Below, piece after piece: positions 1 to 8,254 of a DNA stretch of 64,000 bases. The notes beneath the pieces were generated by a model, which was given only the letters and a program-made list of their open reading frames with translations, did no database searches and had not been told where the DNA came from. The DNA is taken from the NCBI GenBank assembly GCA_016191785.1, contig JACPVJ010000082.1, forward strand, positions 1 to 64,000. The letters are read 5' to 3'. The stretch comes from Myxococcales bacterium. Lineage in GTDB: Bacteria > Myxococcota_A > Polyangia > Polyangiales > Polyangiaceae. The position numbers and the translations under genes were made by a program. How positions within the stretch are numbered: position 1 is the stretch's first letter; each line of letters begins with the position of its first letter.

Positions 1-275
1 GCTCCACCGGTGCCGCCCGTTGCTCCACCGGTGCCGCCCGTTGCTCCACCGGTGCCGCCCGTTGCTCCACCGGTGCCGCCCGTTGCTCCACCGGTGCCGC
101 CCGTCGCGCCACCCGTGCCGCCGGTCGCTCCGCCCGTGCCGCCGGTCGCGCCGCCCGTGCCTGCTGCGCCGCCCGTCGCGCCACCTGTGCCGCCGGTCGC
201 GCCACCTGTGCCGCCGGTCGCGCCACCTGTGCCGCCGGTCGCTCCGCCCGTGCCGCCGGTCGCGCCACCTGAACC
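1..275. repeat. 21-bp coding tandem repeat
   Basis: Five consecutive 21-bp units start at 1, 22, 43, 64 and 85. The first four are identical and the fifth differs by one base. Diverged copies continue to about 275, and shorter related units reach about 350. On the minus strand each unit encodes seven residues, GATGGTG. Low divergence at the distal end suggests recent unit expansion. The array probably continues beyond position 1. Confidence 0.85.
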
Positions 276-551
276 GGCACCGCCACCGGTGCCACCCGTC
301 GCGCCGCCTGAGCCGGCACCGCCCCCGGTGCCACCGGTCGCTCCACCCGAACCCGACGACCCGCCGACCCCGGCGCTGCCGCCCGTGGCTCCGCCGGTCC
401 CACCGGTGGAACCACCGGTGCCGCCGTCTTTGCCACCGGTACCGGCGTCTTTGCCGCCGCTGCCGCCGCCTGTCTCGTCATCACCCCCGCACGCCACCCC
501 GCCGAGAAGCGCGCACAAGCCCAGCACTGCGAATTGTCGAAGCCGGATCAT
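1..551 (-). CDS. Gly-rich repeat lipoprotein, 3' end beyond the window
   Basis: The reading frame opens with ATG at 551 and runs to the window edge without a stop, so it is incomplete. The first 21 residues form a lipoprotein signal peptide with lipobox LGGVAC (lipidated Cys21), followed by the acidic motif GGDDE. The rest is almost entirely Gly/Thr/Ala/Ser: short GGKDG units, then a heptad-like repeat GATGGTG encoded by a 21-bp DNA repeat. The plus strand of the same stretch reads as an open Pro/Val repeat, which is a shadow. It probably forms a flexible stalk anchoring a C-terminal domain that lies outside the window, like the shorter Gly-rich linkers in other lipoproteins here. The spacer to the next gene (605-1969, same strand) is about 53 bp. 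Function unknown; secretion and lipidation are well supported. Confidence 0.7.
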   Translation of the reverse strand, partial: MIRLRQFAVLGLCALLGGVACGGDDETGGGSGGKDAGTGGKDGGTGGSTGGTGGATGGSAGVGGSSGSGGATGGTGGGAGSGGATGGTGGGAGSGGATGGTGGATGGTGGATGGTGGATGGTGGATGGAAGTGGATGGTGGATGGTGGATGGTGGATGGTGGATGGTGGATGGTGGATGGTGG

Positions 552-604
552 CGAAAGCCCCTTGTTGGTCTACGCCGGAAGGTGCCGGCACTTCTCACGG
601 ATCT

Positions 605-1969
605 TCACTTATAAATGAAGACGCCCTTCAAGTCTTCTGTTCTCGAAATGGGCACGCCCGCTTTGATGCTGGTCGCGCGAAACTGGTAGTAGAGGCCCGA
701 TTTCATTGGCGGCCCGGCGTACGCAAGCTCTGCGGGCTTGCTCCCCTTGGGACCGATGATGCCCTCTTGCTTCCAGATCTCTGTCCCGAAGGCGTCGAAG
801 ACCTCGACGGTGTAGCTGTCTTCGCTCGAGTCGTCTTCCCAGCTAAAGGCCGGATTTCCGCTGACCTCTTTGCCGCCGTCGGGGGCGATCACCGCGAGGG
901 CGCCGGTGACCTTGAAGCTCGCGACCGTGGTGGTCGCAGGAACGGTGATGTGCTGGATCTCGGTCCCACCGATGCTGGTGTCGGGGTCGCGCACCAAGAA
1001 GTCGTTCTCGAACGCGCCCAGCACGACGTACTTGCCGTCGGGCACGTTCGCGATGGCCCACTCTCCGCTGACGTTGGCCGCGCGCAGGCCCGGCGGCGCT
1101 TCGCCACGAGCGGCATTCGCCACGAACGTCTCCTCAACCACCAGGATCACGCTGGTGTTCTTGCCCTGACCGGGGTTGACGATCTCGATCTTGCCGCTGA
1201 CCGTCGTGGTGGCGTCACCCAACACGTCCAGGTTCACGTCCTTGGTGGTTGCGCCGGCTTTGACCGCTGCGGTTGCCGGCTTCAGGTTCACCCCGGCCAG
1301 ATAGCCTGCCACGCCGACGCTGCCCGCCGGGACGTTGAACACGGTGTACGCGCCGTCGGTGCCCGCCGTGCCGGTCGCGCCCCCGGCGACGACCAGCGTC
1401 CCACCCGGGTTTTCGGCCAGAACCTGACCGGAGACGCTTCCGAGCTTGGACGCGTCGGCGAGGGGGATCAGCCCGATGTCGGTCGCCGAGCTTTGCACGA
1501 CCAGCGGGTCCCCGCTGGCCGTCGCGATGTCGACCGGGAGCGCGACCCGCGGCGCCTTGGGGAACGTGAGGTATCCCAGCGCGTCGGCGCGCAGCGTGTA
1601 GTCGGTCTTCACCGGCTTTCCGTCGGCGTCACGGGGCGATGGAACGCGCAGCTCGTAGGTGCCGTCCTTGGCGGTGATCGCCACGCCCGAGACCGCCGCC
1701 TCGTTGGCGTCTCGGGCGACCACGTGCGCGCCCTCGACGCCCGCTTGATTGGTGGTGTCGAAGACCTTGCCCTTGACGCTCACCGGCGCGAAGCACTTCG
1801 GTTCGGCGCCCGCGACCGTCTCGCACACCTGGCCGCCTTCGCAGCCGGTCTGAGCGACCACGTCGCAGGTCGCAGGTTCTTGCTTCTTGTCGTCGTCGTC
1901 GTCGTCCCCGCACCCCGCCAACACCGGGGCGGCCGCCAGGAAGAGCAGCAGGGCGAGTCGGCGCCTCAC
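605..1969 (-). CDS. Lipoprotein with carboxypeptidase-regulatory-like domains
   Basis: GTG at 1969 is chosen because it directly begins a lipoprotein signal (MRRRLALLLFLAAAPVLAGC, Cys20) and overlaps the stop of the upstream gene as GTGA, implying translational coupling. The frame is open further upstream, but that part lies inside the neighbour. After Cys20 comes a run of six Asp and two Lys. The 454-residue protein contains at least two repeats resembling carboxypeptidase regulatory-like beta-sandwich domains, with KGKVFDTTNQAGVEGAHV at about 55-70 and a second copy starting GSVSGQVLAE. A C-terminal fibronectin-like part contains SYTVEVFDAFG. Such proteins are usually surface or periplasmic binding or adhesion modules. 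No enzyme motif is seen. It forms an operon with 1966-2955. Confidence 0.8.
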   Translation of the reverse strand: MRRRLALLLFLAAAPVLAGCGDDDDDDKKQEPATCDVVAQTGCEGGQVCETVAGAEPKCFAPVSVKGKVFDTTNQAGVEGAHVVARDANEAAVSGVAITAKDGTYELRVPSPRDADGKPVKTDYTLRADALGYLTFPKAPRVALPVDIATASGDPLVVQSSATDIGLIPLADASKLGSVSGQVLAENPGGTLVVAGGATGTAGTDGAYTVFNVPAGSVGVAGYLAGVNLKPATAAVKAGATTKDVNLDVLGDATTTVSGKIEIVNPGQGKNTSVILVVEETFVANAARGEAPPGLRAANVSGEWAIANVPDGKYVVLGAFENDFLVRDPDTSIGGTEIQHITVPATTTVASFKVTGALAVIAPDGGKEVSGNPAFSWEDDSSEDSYTVEVFDAFGTEIWKQEGIIGPKGSKPAELAYAGPPMKSGLYYQFRATSIKAGVPISRTEDLKGVFIYK

Positions 1970-2955
1970 GACGGCACCGGCTGGCAGCAACCGGTGATGC
2001 AATAGTAGCCGTTGCTGCACGGCGCCTGGCCGGCGAGCCCGCACGGCTGCTTGCCCGTCGGACACTGCTGCTCGATGCCGCCGTCCCAGCCTGCGTCGCC
2101 CCCCGCATCCGTGCCGCCGTCGGGCGGGTAGCACTCGGGGGGCAAGGTCGCCTTGCCGATGCAGATCTCGCACTTGCCACAGCCGTTGAGGCACGCCTTC
2201 ACCGGCGTGCACGGCTTGCACTTCTTTGGATCGCTCAGGCTGTTGATGTCGCAGCTCCCGACGTCGTTCACCTCGGAGCCGAGGTACACGAATTTGCCGC
2301 CGCCGGCGGGCAGCTCGCAGCAGCCGAAACAGTCACACCCATTGGGCGTGAGGGGCCCGCAGTAGTCGCTGCAGGTCTTGCTTTGTTCCTTGTCCAGCTC
2401 GGCGCACGACTTGCTCGTCCCCGGGGTCTTGGTGTTGGGGTCGTACTTGCAGCTCGGATCACTCTCTGGCGGGTAGTCCGGCGCCACCGAGAGCGGATCG
2501 CAGGCGTGGTTCCAGTAACAGTCGTCGTTGCCCGGGCCGGTGTCCTGGTCGAAGTAGCAGTCGGCCTTGCAGGGCGCGTTGTTCTGACCTGGGATGCCGC
2601 CGTAGTACGAGCCCTCGGTGTTGTCGCAGGGGCCCAGGCAGTCCGGGTCTTGGGAGTCCTTCAGGCCGTCGCCGTCGTTGTCGAGGGTGTCCCCGCACTC
2701 GTACGTGTGGCCCTGGCAGGTCGAGATGCCGCCGTCGGGGTTCCAACCGCCCCCGACGCCGCCTCCGGTGCCGCCACCGCCGGTGCCCGCCGACCCGTCG
2801 CCGCTGGTTCCACCGCCGCCCGCCGCGCCGCCGGTGGCTGCGCCGCCGGTCCCGGAGCCCCCGGAGCCGCCGCCGTCGTCGTCGTCGCCGCCGCACGCCA
2901 TCGCCGTGGCAAGCGCCACGAACACGGACACACCCAGAGCACGTCGGATCAGCAT
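1966..2955 (-). CDS. Cys-rich secreted lipoprotein with Gly-rich linker
   Basis: ATG at 2955 gives 329 residues and a typical lipoprotein signal ending ALATAMAC (Cys21), then GGDDDD. An SD-like GCGAGGTG lies upstream. A Gly/Thr/Ala linker (about 30-75) leads to a Cys-rich region with one thrombospondin-type-3-like acidic motif, DTLDNDGDGLKDSQDPDC, which is a plausible calcium site. More than 30 Cys follow, mostly in closely spaced pairs expected to form disulfides outside the cytoplasm. The stop overlaps the start of 605-1969. The frame is open upstream to 3318, but a good promoter at 2980-3007 lies inside that extension, so the short start is preferred. Surface localisation is inferred and the function is unknown. 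Confidence 0.82.
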   Translation of the reverse strand: MLIRRALGVSVFVALATAMACGGDDDDGGGSGGSGTGGAATGGAAGGGGTSGDGSAGTGGGGTGGGVGGGWNPDGGISTCQGHTYECGDTLDNDGDGLKDSQDPDCLGPCDNTEGSYYGGIPGQNNAPCKADCYFDQDTGPGNDDCYWNHACDPLSVAPDYPPESDPSCKYDPNTKTPGTSKSCAELDKEQSKTCSDYCGPLTPNGCDCFGCCELPAGGGKFVYLGSEVNDVGSCDINSLSDPKKCKPCTPVKACLNGCGKCEICIGKATLPPECYPPDGGTDAGGDAGWDGGIEQQCPTGKQPCGLAGQAPCSNGYYCITGCCQPVPS

Positions 2956-2979
2956 GGTCGCACCTCGCCTGAATTCCCA

Positions 2980-3007
2980 AGTGTAGCGGACTGAGACGAA
3001 TTGCCAA
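2980..3007 (-). promoter_or_regulatory. Candidate sigma-70 promoter for the lipoprotein pair
   Basis: On the minus strand TTGGCA (complement of 3002-3007) is followed after 16 bases by TACACT (complement of 2980-2985). These match the -35 consensus in 5 of 6 positions and the -10 in 4 of 6. Transcription would start near 2973, 18 bases ahead of the ATG at 2955. Read by eye only. Confidence 0.55.
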
Positions 3008-3072
3008 TTCGTTTGCGTGTGCTCCGAGGTGCGCTGTCGACGCCGGCACGGCAATCGTGCGAGCGTGCCGAT

Positions 3073-3447
3073 GTGCGAGCGAGACTGATCGTCGCCAGCT
3101 TGGTCGTCGCGTTGCCCGCGGCCGCCGATGAACCCGATCCCTGGTGGGGGCGTGACAAGGCGCTGCACTTCGGGGTCTCGTCCGGCCTCGCGGCCGGGGG
3201 GTACGCAGCCTCGAGTCTGGTGCTCGAGCCACGCTGGCAGCGCGCCGCGAGCGGAGCGGGCTTCGCCCTCACGCTCGGCGCAAGCAAAGAGCTGTACGAC
3301 GCGACCGGCCCGGGGCACCCGAGCGCCAAAGACTTCACCTGGGACCTCGCGGGTGCGGCCGTCGGCACGGCGCTGGCGCTCTTGGTCGACGTGCTCGTCT
3401 CCCCGCGTAGCGCTCCGGTCCGTGACGCGACGGCAACGACGCGCTAG
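3073..3447 (+). CDS. YfiM/DUF2279-like small envelope protein
   Basis: GTG at 3073 yields 124 residues starting with a signal peptide, MRARLIVASLVVALPAAADE. A TTG at 3001 in the same frame would add 24 residues that overlap the divergent promoter and spoil the signal, so it is rejected. The mature part has the pattern DK-x2-HF (GRDKALHFGVSSGLA), a Gly-rich helix, GASKELYD, and a later DFTWDLAGAAVG. This series of DK-HF, KE-D and D-DL-G motifs is typical of the YfiM/DUF2279 family of periplasmic or lipid-associated proteins of unknown role. Nine bases separate it from the dehydrogenase at 3457, so they probably share a transcript. Family match is from memory of the motif pattern. Confidence 0.7.
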   Translation: MRARLIVASLVVALPAAADEPDPWWGRDKALHFGVSSGLAAGGYAASSLVLEPRWQRAASGAGFALTLGASKELYDATGPGHPSAKDFTWDLAGAAVGTALALLVDVLVSPRSAPVRDATATTR

Positions 3448-3456
3448 TCACCGCGC

Positions 3457-4302
3457 ATGGGTCTGCTCGACGGAAGAGTCGCGATCGTCACGGGTGCCGG
3501 CGGCGGCATCGGCCGCGCCACTGCGCTGCTCCTTTCTCGCGAGGGCGCGAAGGTGGTCGTCAACGACGTGGGTGGCGCCCGCGACGGCAGCGGGCAGAGC
3601 GTGTCGCCGGCCGAGGCGGTCGCCGGCGAGATCCGAGCGGCGGGGGGTGAGGGCGTCGCGAGCTCCGACTCGGTGGCGACGCGCGCCGGCGCCGAGCGCA
3701 TCGTCGCCTCGGCAGTCGAGCACTTCGGTCGGCTCGACGTGATGATCAACAACGCCGGCATCCTGCGGGACAAGACCCTGCTCAAGATGGACGACGCGAT
3801 GTGGGACGCCGTGATCGCCGTCCACCTCACGGGCAGCTTCCTCTGCACGCAGGCGGCGGCGGCCCAGATGCGTCAGCAGGGCTCGCCCGGCAGCATCGTC
3901 AACACCACCAGCGTGTCCGGCATGCTCGGCAATTTCGGGCAAGCCAACTACTCGGCGGCCAAGGCCGGCATCTACGGGCTGACCCGGACGGCGTCGATCG
4001 AGCTTCAGCGGCATGGCATTCGGGTCAACGCCGTCGCGCCCATCGCGAAGACGCGCATGACCGAGGACCTGCCGATGTTCGAGAAGATCCAGAGCATGAC
4101 GGCCGAGCACGTGGCACCGGCCCATCTCTTCCTGGCGAGCGAGCTGTCCGGCGACCTGACCGGGGCCGTGCTCTCGGTGGCAGGCGGAAAGCTGAGCGTC
4201 TACAAGGTCGTGGAGAGCGCCGGGAAGTTCAAGGACGCCGATCAGGGCGTGTGGTCGGCGCAAGAAATCGCGGACTACTGGGAAGTGATCTCGAAGGTTT
4301 AG
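3457..4302 (+). CDS. Short-chain dehydrogenase/reductase (SDR)
   Basis: This 281-residue protein is a classical SDR. The nucleotide-binding motif TGAGGGIG is at 12-19, NNAG at 98-101, the catalytic Ser near 152 and YSAAK with Tyr165 and Lys169. The N-terminus (GRVAIVTGAGGGIGRA followed by KVVVNDVGG) is most like the dehydrogenase domain of (3R)-hydroxyacyl-CoA dehydrogenases and FabG-like ketoreductases, so a role in fatty acyl chain oxidation or reduction is likely. The C-terminal 70 residues are a little longer than in FabG. Cofactor preference cannot be fixed by eye, though Asp37 after the second strand favours NAD(H). It follows the YfiM-like gene closely and precedes an unrelated TonB-like gene. 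Confidence 0.9.
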   Translation: MGLLDGRVAIVTGAGGGIGRATALLLSREGAKVVVNDVGGARDGSGQSVSPAEAVAGEIRAAGGEGVASSDSVATRAGAERIVASAVEHFGRLDVMINNAGILRDKTLLKMDDAMWDAVIAVHLTGSFLCTQAAAAQMRQQGSPGSIVNTTSVSGMLGNFGQANYSAAKAGIYGLTRTASIELQRHGIRVNAVAPIAKTRMTEDLPMFEKIQSMTAEHVAPAHLFLASELSGDLTGAVLSVAGGKLSVYKVVESAGKFKDADQGVWSAQEIADYWEVISKV

Positions 4303-4371
4303 CGCGGTCCCCATCGATTGCTGGTCCGGGGGTCGGATGTTACGTTAGGCGAGCCTCACGCCCGTGCCGCG

Positions 4372-6153
4372 ATGACTCGCGACTCGAACATCCCCCTCTT
4401 CCTCTGGATCGCCACTGCGCTGCTCGCACATCTGGCCTGGGGCGGCGGTGCGTCCAAGCTCTCGAAGGCCTTCGAAGAAACGCTGGACATCAAGCGCTTT
4501 GCCGCCAGCGTGCAGCGCCAGATCCGAAGCGGGGGCGCCGTGGAGGTCGCCCTGCTCGACGATTCGGCGAACGAGAGCACTCCGCCTGAAGAGGCAGCAT
4601 CCAAGTCGAATCCTAACGAAGAAGAAACCGATCCGGCCGACCCCAGCGAAGAGCAGGCGAAGGAAGACGAGTCGAGCAAGAAAGCCGAAGAGCTCGCCAA
4701 GAAAGAAGAAGCGAAGCCTGAAGAGGAGAAGCCCAAGCCCGAGGAACCGAAGCCCGAGGCCAAGAAAGAGGAGCCGAAAAAGGAAGAGGGGAAACCCGAA
4801 GAACCCAAGCAGCTCCCCAAGGTCCAAGCCAAGAAGCGCGTCGCGGTGGTGCAGCACGTCGAGGATCCGAACCAGAAGGACAACCCCAACGCCGCCCACA
4901 TCGCCGATCAGGCGAACCGGGTGAAGAAGGAGACCCAGGCGCGGATCACCTCGACCGACCAGAACGATCCGAAGCCCACCCCCGGCGGCGCCCACGCGGC
5001 CCCGGACAAGACCCCCGGCAACTCCGACGAGTCCCGAGTGGCGCAGTCCGACGACCACGCCGGCGAGGCCAACAAGGCCCCGACCAGCCCAGACGACCCG
5101 GACAAGCCCGAGAAGAGCGCGTCCGCACAGGCGCCGCCGCCGTCGCCGGGCAAAGCTCCGAAGGCGCCAGGCATCGAGAAGGGGAGCGACGCCTCGAAGC
5201 AACCCGGGCAGGCCTCGGCACAGGCGGGGCAGACCGGACAGGCCGCGAAGGAAGAGGTCGCGCCGGCACCGGACACGCTGAACTCGGGGCAGGGCAACTG
5301 GTCGGTGGCGGAAGCAAAGGCGGCGCAAGCCGCGCAGAAGGCCCGCAAGGCGAGGAAGAAGCGCCTGCCGCCGATGAAGGGCTCCGGCGGCGCCAGCGAC
5401 ATGCTCGGGCTCGGCGCGCTCGGCACCACCTCGAGCGGCGTCAACTTGAACCTGTCGCCGCAGCAGGCGCTGGCCGCCGTGGGCCGCGACCGGCTGGTGA
5501 AAGAGAAGAACCGCGACGCCGAGCGGCGCAAGAGCGCGCACCGAGGGTCGTGGAAGTCGCTGGGCATCGAGCGCTGGCGCGCGTCCATCGAGAACTACGT
5601 CGCGAGCGTGAAGCCTGGGAACCAGACCGCGCTGAACACGGCGCGGGTGCCGTTCGCGAGCTACTTGAACGCCGTCCACAACCGGCTGCACCCGATCTTT
5701 GCGGACTCGTTCCTCGCGTCCCTCGACAGCCTGCCGGGAAACCACCCGATGAATCGGGCCGACATCAAGACGGACCTCGAGATCGTGCTCGACAAGGACG
5801 AGGGCAAGGTCGTCAAGATGGGCGTCACGCACACCAGTGGCGTGACGGCGTTCGACATCGCCGCCCTCGAGAGCGTGATGCGGGCCAGCCCCTTCGGTGC
5901 GCCCCCGCGGGACATCGTGTCACCCGACGGCAAGGTCTACTTCCACTGGGAGTTCTATCGAAACCCGTTCTACGCCTGTTCGACCTACTTCGCGCACCCG
6001 TTCATCCTGAAGGGGGCGCCAAAGTCGGCCCCGCCGAGCATCGAGCCGGCACCCTGGCGACCGGGCGATCCGAAAGAGAGCTCACCCGCCGATCAGCGCC
6101 ACGGACTGCTCGACTTCACGCCGATGCTGGAAAAGCGGGCCTCACTCAAGTAA
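4372..6153 (+). CDS. TonB/TolA-like energy-transducer protein with long charged linker
   Basis: ATG at 4372 gives 593 residues. An upstream ATG at 4318 would place 18 polar residues before the membrane anchor. Residues about 6-27 form one transmembrane helix (IPLFLWIATALLAHLAWG). Residues about 85-170 are a Lys/Glu/Pro-rich rod (repeats such as KPEEPKPEAKKEE), followed by a Pro/Gly/Ala-rich disordered stretch to about 390. The last 170 residues look like a compact TonB/TolA C-terminal domain with predicted mixed strands (VVKMGVTHTSGVTAFD and VYFHWEFYRNPF). This fits a periplasm-spanning protein that links an inner membrane motor to the outer membrane. No exbB/exbD or tolQ/R lies in the window. 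It may be translationally linked to the membrane protein at 6166, 12 bases downstream. Confidence 0.75.
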   Translation: MTRDSNIPLFLWIATALLAHLAWGGGASKLSKAFEETLDIKRFAASVQRQIRSGGAVEVALLDDSANESTPPEEAASKSNPNEEETDPADPSEEQAKEDESSKKAEELAKKEEAKPEEEKPKPEEPKPEAKKEEPKKEEGKPEEPKQLPKVQAKKRVAVVQHVEDPNQKDNPNAAHIADQANRVKKETQARITSTDQNDPKPTPGGAHAAPDKTPGNSDESRVAQSDDHAGEANKAPTSPDDPDKPEKSASAQAPPPSPGKAPKAPGIEKGSDASKQPGQASAQAGQTGQAAKEEVAPAPDTLNSGQGNWSVAEAKAAQAAQKARKARKKRLPPMKGSGGASDMLGLGALGTTSSGVNLNLSPQQALAAVGRDRLVKEKNRDAERRKSAHRGSWKSLGIERWRASIENYVASVKPGNQTALNTARVPFASYLNAVHNRLHPIFADSFLASLDSLPGNHPMNRADIKTDLEIVLDKDEGKVVKMGVTHTSGVTAFDIAALESVMRASPFGAPPRDIVSPDGKVYFHWEFYRNPFYACSTYFAHPFILKGAPKSAPPSIEPAPWRPGDPKESSPADQRHGLLDFTPMLEKRASLK

Positions 6154-6165
6154 GCCGGGCCGTGA

Positions 6166-7275
6166 GTGACCAGCATCGAGGGCGAAGGCGCGACCGCGGG
6201 CGAGCTGGGGGCTGACGGCGGCCCCCCGCCCGAGCCCCCACCCCCGTCTCGTCACGAGCCGCCGAGCGAAGGGCGCCCGAGCCACGCGCCGGCGCGCCTC
6301 TTCGGCCGGGCCCGGCGCTGGGTGCTCGGCGCGGTGGTCCTGTTGTTCTTCGTCGCCTTGGTGTCGGGTCGTATCGTCGTCCCTGCGCTGCTCGGCTGGC
6401 GCTCGGGCCTCGAGGGGTGGATCGCTCGCTCGGACCACGCGGCCGCGTTGCTCGCGCAGCTGGCGGTGGTCGGCGGCTGCCTGATGGCCATCCAGCTCCT
6501 GATCGCGACGCTGGTCGAGAGCAACCTCTCGGTCGCCTTCCGGCTCGTGGCGGCACCCACGACCGCGGGCGTCGTCACGCTGGTGATGGCTTCGGCGACC
6601 CGCGAGCTGCCGATGCTGCTCGTGCTCGGCCTCGCGATGCTGTCCTCGTTCATGGCGCTGTTCGCCAGCGTGCCGGCAGTGCTCGAGAAGCACACCCGCG
6701 CCGCCGGCATGGTGGTGGGGCTCGCCGGCCTCACCGCGTTGATCTCGGTCACGGCACGTGCCCTTGCAGTGTGGGCCAGCCACGAAGCGCTGACGCGACT
6801 GTTCCGCGCGGCGCAGATCCTGGCGACCGTGGCCTTTTGCCTCGACCTGGTCATGCTGGTGATCGCCATCGCCTGGCTCGCCGCCGCTCGGAAGAAGCGC
6901 TCTGCCGCGGTCTGGGTCCCGGTCGCGCTGCTCGGCATCGGGCTCGCGGCGATGAGCCAGTACTCCTCGCCCCCGACCGACGGGTTGCTCGGGCTCGCCC
7001 ACAAGGCGGTCCACGGGTTCTTGCGGCATCCCTACCCCCTCGTGCCGCAGGTGCTGCACTTCGCCCTGGGCGTGACGCTGCTCTTCGCCGTGCCGGCGAC
7101 GCTGCTCCAGCGTGGGGACCGGCCCTATGCTCGGGGTGCCATCGCGCTCGCGCTCTTGGCCCGGACCGGCACCGACATCCCCGTGCTGGCGCTGGCGCTG
7201 CTCTTGGGATCACTGCTCGCGGCGCTGGCCGCCGCGCGGGAGCGACCGGCGGCCATTCAACGCCCGAGCCAATAG
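6166..7275 (+). CDS. Polytopic membrane protein, unknown function
   Basis: GTG at 6166 begins a 369-residue protein. The first 45 residues are polar and Pro/Glu-rich, hence probably cytoplasmic. About nine hydrophobic helices follow, starting at RARRWVLGAVVLLFFVALV near 50 and ending with PVLALALLLGSLLAALAA near 350. No signature motif of a known transporter was recognised. The Arg- and Gly-containing helix ARTGTDIPVLAL near the C-terminus may be functional. The gene starts 12 bases after the TonB-like gene and its last 19 bases overlap the convergent small ORF at 7257-7352. Confidence 0.75.
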   Translation: MTSIEGEGATAGELGADGGPPPEPPPPSRHEPPSEGRPSHAPARLFGRARRWVLGAVVLLFFVALVSGRIVVPALLGWRSGLEGWIARSDHAAALLAQLAVVGGCLMAIQLLIATLVESNLSVAFRLVAAPTTAGVVTLVMASATRELPMLLVLGLAMLSSFMALFASVPAVLEKHTRAAGMVVGLAGLTALISVTARALAVWASHEALTRLFRAAQILATVAFCLDLVMLVIAIAWLAAARKKRSAAVWVPVALLGIGLAAMSQYSSPPTDGLLGLAHKAVHGFLRHPYPLVPQVLHFALGVTLLFAVPATLLQRGDRPYARGAIALALLARTGTDIPVLALALLLGSLLAALAAARERPAAIQRPSQ

Positions 7276-7352
7276 CCGACGAGCGGGATGGCGAGGCAGA
7301 CTGCAGCGAACAGCCCCCAAGCCCACCAGCGCATCGGCGGCACGTGGCTCAT
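7257..7352 (-). CDS. 31-residue single-helix membrane peptide after ctaB
   Basis: ATG at 7352 overlaps the ctaB stop as ATGA, and the frame runs 31 codons to a TGA at 7257. The peptide is MSHVPPMRWW followed by AWGLFAAVCLAIPLVGYWLGR, that is, one strongly hydrophobic helix with a short N-terminal tail containing one His and two Met. The tight overlap and hydrophobicity favour a real gene over chance. It may be a small cytochrome-oxidase assembly or stability peptide, by its position only. It overlaps the end of the opposite-strand membrane protein by 19 bases. It could be a spurious ORF. Confidence 0.5.
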   Translation of the reverse strand: MSHVPPMRWWAWGLFAAVCLAIPLVGYWLGR

Positions 7353-8242
7353 GACGCGGTCAGCGCCAGTGTGCCGTAGACCACGAGCAGGTACGGGATG
7401 GTCGCGTAGAACAGCGTGCGCGCCCACTTCTTGGCGTCCACCGCGCCGAAGCCGCGCACCGCGATGACGACTTGCGCCACGCCGAGCGCGGCAGCGACGC
7501 CCAGGTAGAGCGGCGTCCCGAGACCGGTGAGCGCGGGCAACAGACTGACCGCGAGCAAGAGCACCGAATGGATCAGGACTGCGCGCTTGGCGGCGGGCAG
7601 GCCCCGCACGGCCGGATACACCGCGAGCCCTGCGGCGGCGTACTCCGACTGGCGGAAGATGGCGATCGCCAAAAAATGCGGGATCTGCCAGACGAGCAAG
7701 ATGGCGAACACGCTGACCGCTGGGAGTGACAGCCCGCCGGTCACGCTGGCCCAGCCGATCAGCGGGGGAATCGCGCCGGGGACGGCCCCCACGTGCAACG
7801 CGAAGGGCGTCACACGCTTGAGCGGCGTGTACGCCAGCACGTAGATCGAGATCGCGAGCGCCGCGAGCAGGCCCGTGAGCGGGTTGACCCAGAACGTGAG
7901 CGCCGTGATGCCGAACAGCGCCAGCACGACGCCGAACCAGAGCGCGACCTCCGGCGCGATCCGGTTCGCGGGCAGTGGTCGCAGACGCGTGCGGTCCATG
8001 CGCGCGTCGACGTCGCGCTCCAGGTACATGTTGAGCGAGTTGGCGGCGGCCACCACCCCCGCGGTCGCCACCACGGTCAGCGCCAGCCGGCCCAGCTCGA
8101 CCCGCCCCGGCGCCAGGATCGCGCCGATGCCCGTGGTCACCAGGACCATGCGGGTGACCCCTGGTTTGGTCAGCTGGAAGAGCGCGCCGACCACGCGACC
8201 GGGGTCGCGGGCTCGGGTCGCCGTTTCCAGTGCCTGGGACAT
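7349..8242 (-). CDS. ctaB: Protoheme IX farnesyltransferase (heme O synthase)
   Basis: The 297-residue protein transfers a farnesyl group to protoheme IX to make heme O, the precursor of heme A for aa3-type oxidases. The UbiA-family Asp-rich motif is clear: NMYLERDVDARMDRT near 70-84, followed by RLRPLP. The second conserved loop reads YTPLKRVTPFALHVGAVPGA near 137-156. About eight or nine membrane helices are predicted. Length matches the family. It lies in a minus-strand operon behind the aminotransferase (12 bases) and overlaps the small peptide gene at 7257-7352. The oxidase genes it would serve are at 55.6-59.6 kb. Confidence 0.95.
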   Translation of the reverse strand: MSQALETATRARDPGRVVGALFQLTKPGVTRMVLVTTGIGAILAPGRVELGRLALTVVATAGVVAAANSLNMYLERDVDARMDRTRLRPLPANRIAPEVALWFGVVLALFGITALTFWVNPLTGLLAALAISIYVLAYTPLKRVTPFALHVGAVPGAIPPLIGWASVTGGLSLPAVSVFAILLVWQIPHFLAIAIFRQSEYAAAGLAVYPAVRGLPAAKRAVLIHSVLLLAVSLLPALTGLGTPLYLGVAAALGVAQVVIAVRGFGAVDAKKWARTLFYATIPYLLVVYGTLALTAS

Positions 8243-8254
8243 GCTCCCCTCGGC

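Noticed and set aside
1-275. CRISPR-like array
   Set aside because: Repeat units are contiguous without spacers and keep the reading frame of a lipoprotein.
10-618. Pro/Val/Ala-repeat protein on the plus strand
   Set aside because: It is the complement of the Gly-rich lipoprotein. The minus-strand frame has a signal peptide and lipobox; the plus one has none.
3001-3072. TTG start for the YfiM-like protein
   Set aside because: It would overlap the divergent promoter and place 24 extra residues before the signal peptide; GTG 3073 fits better.
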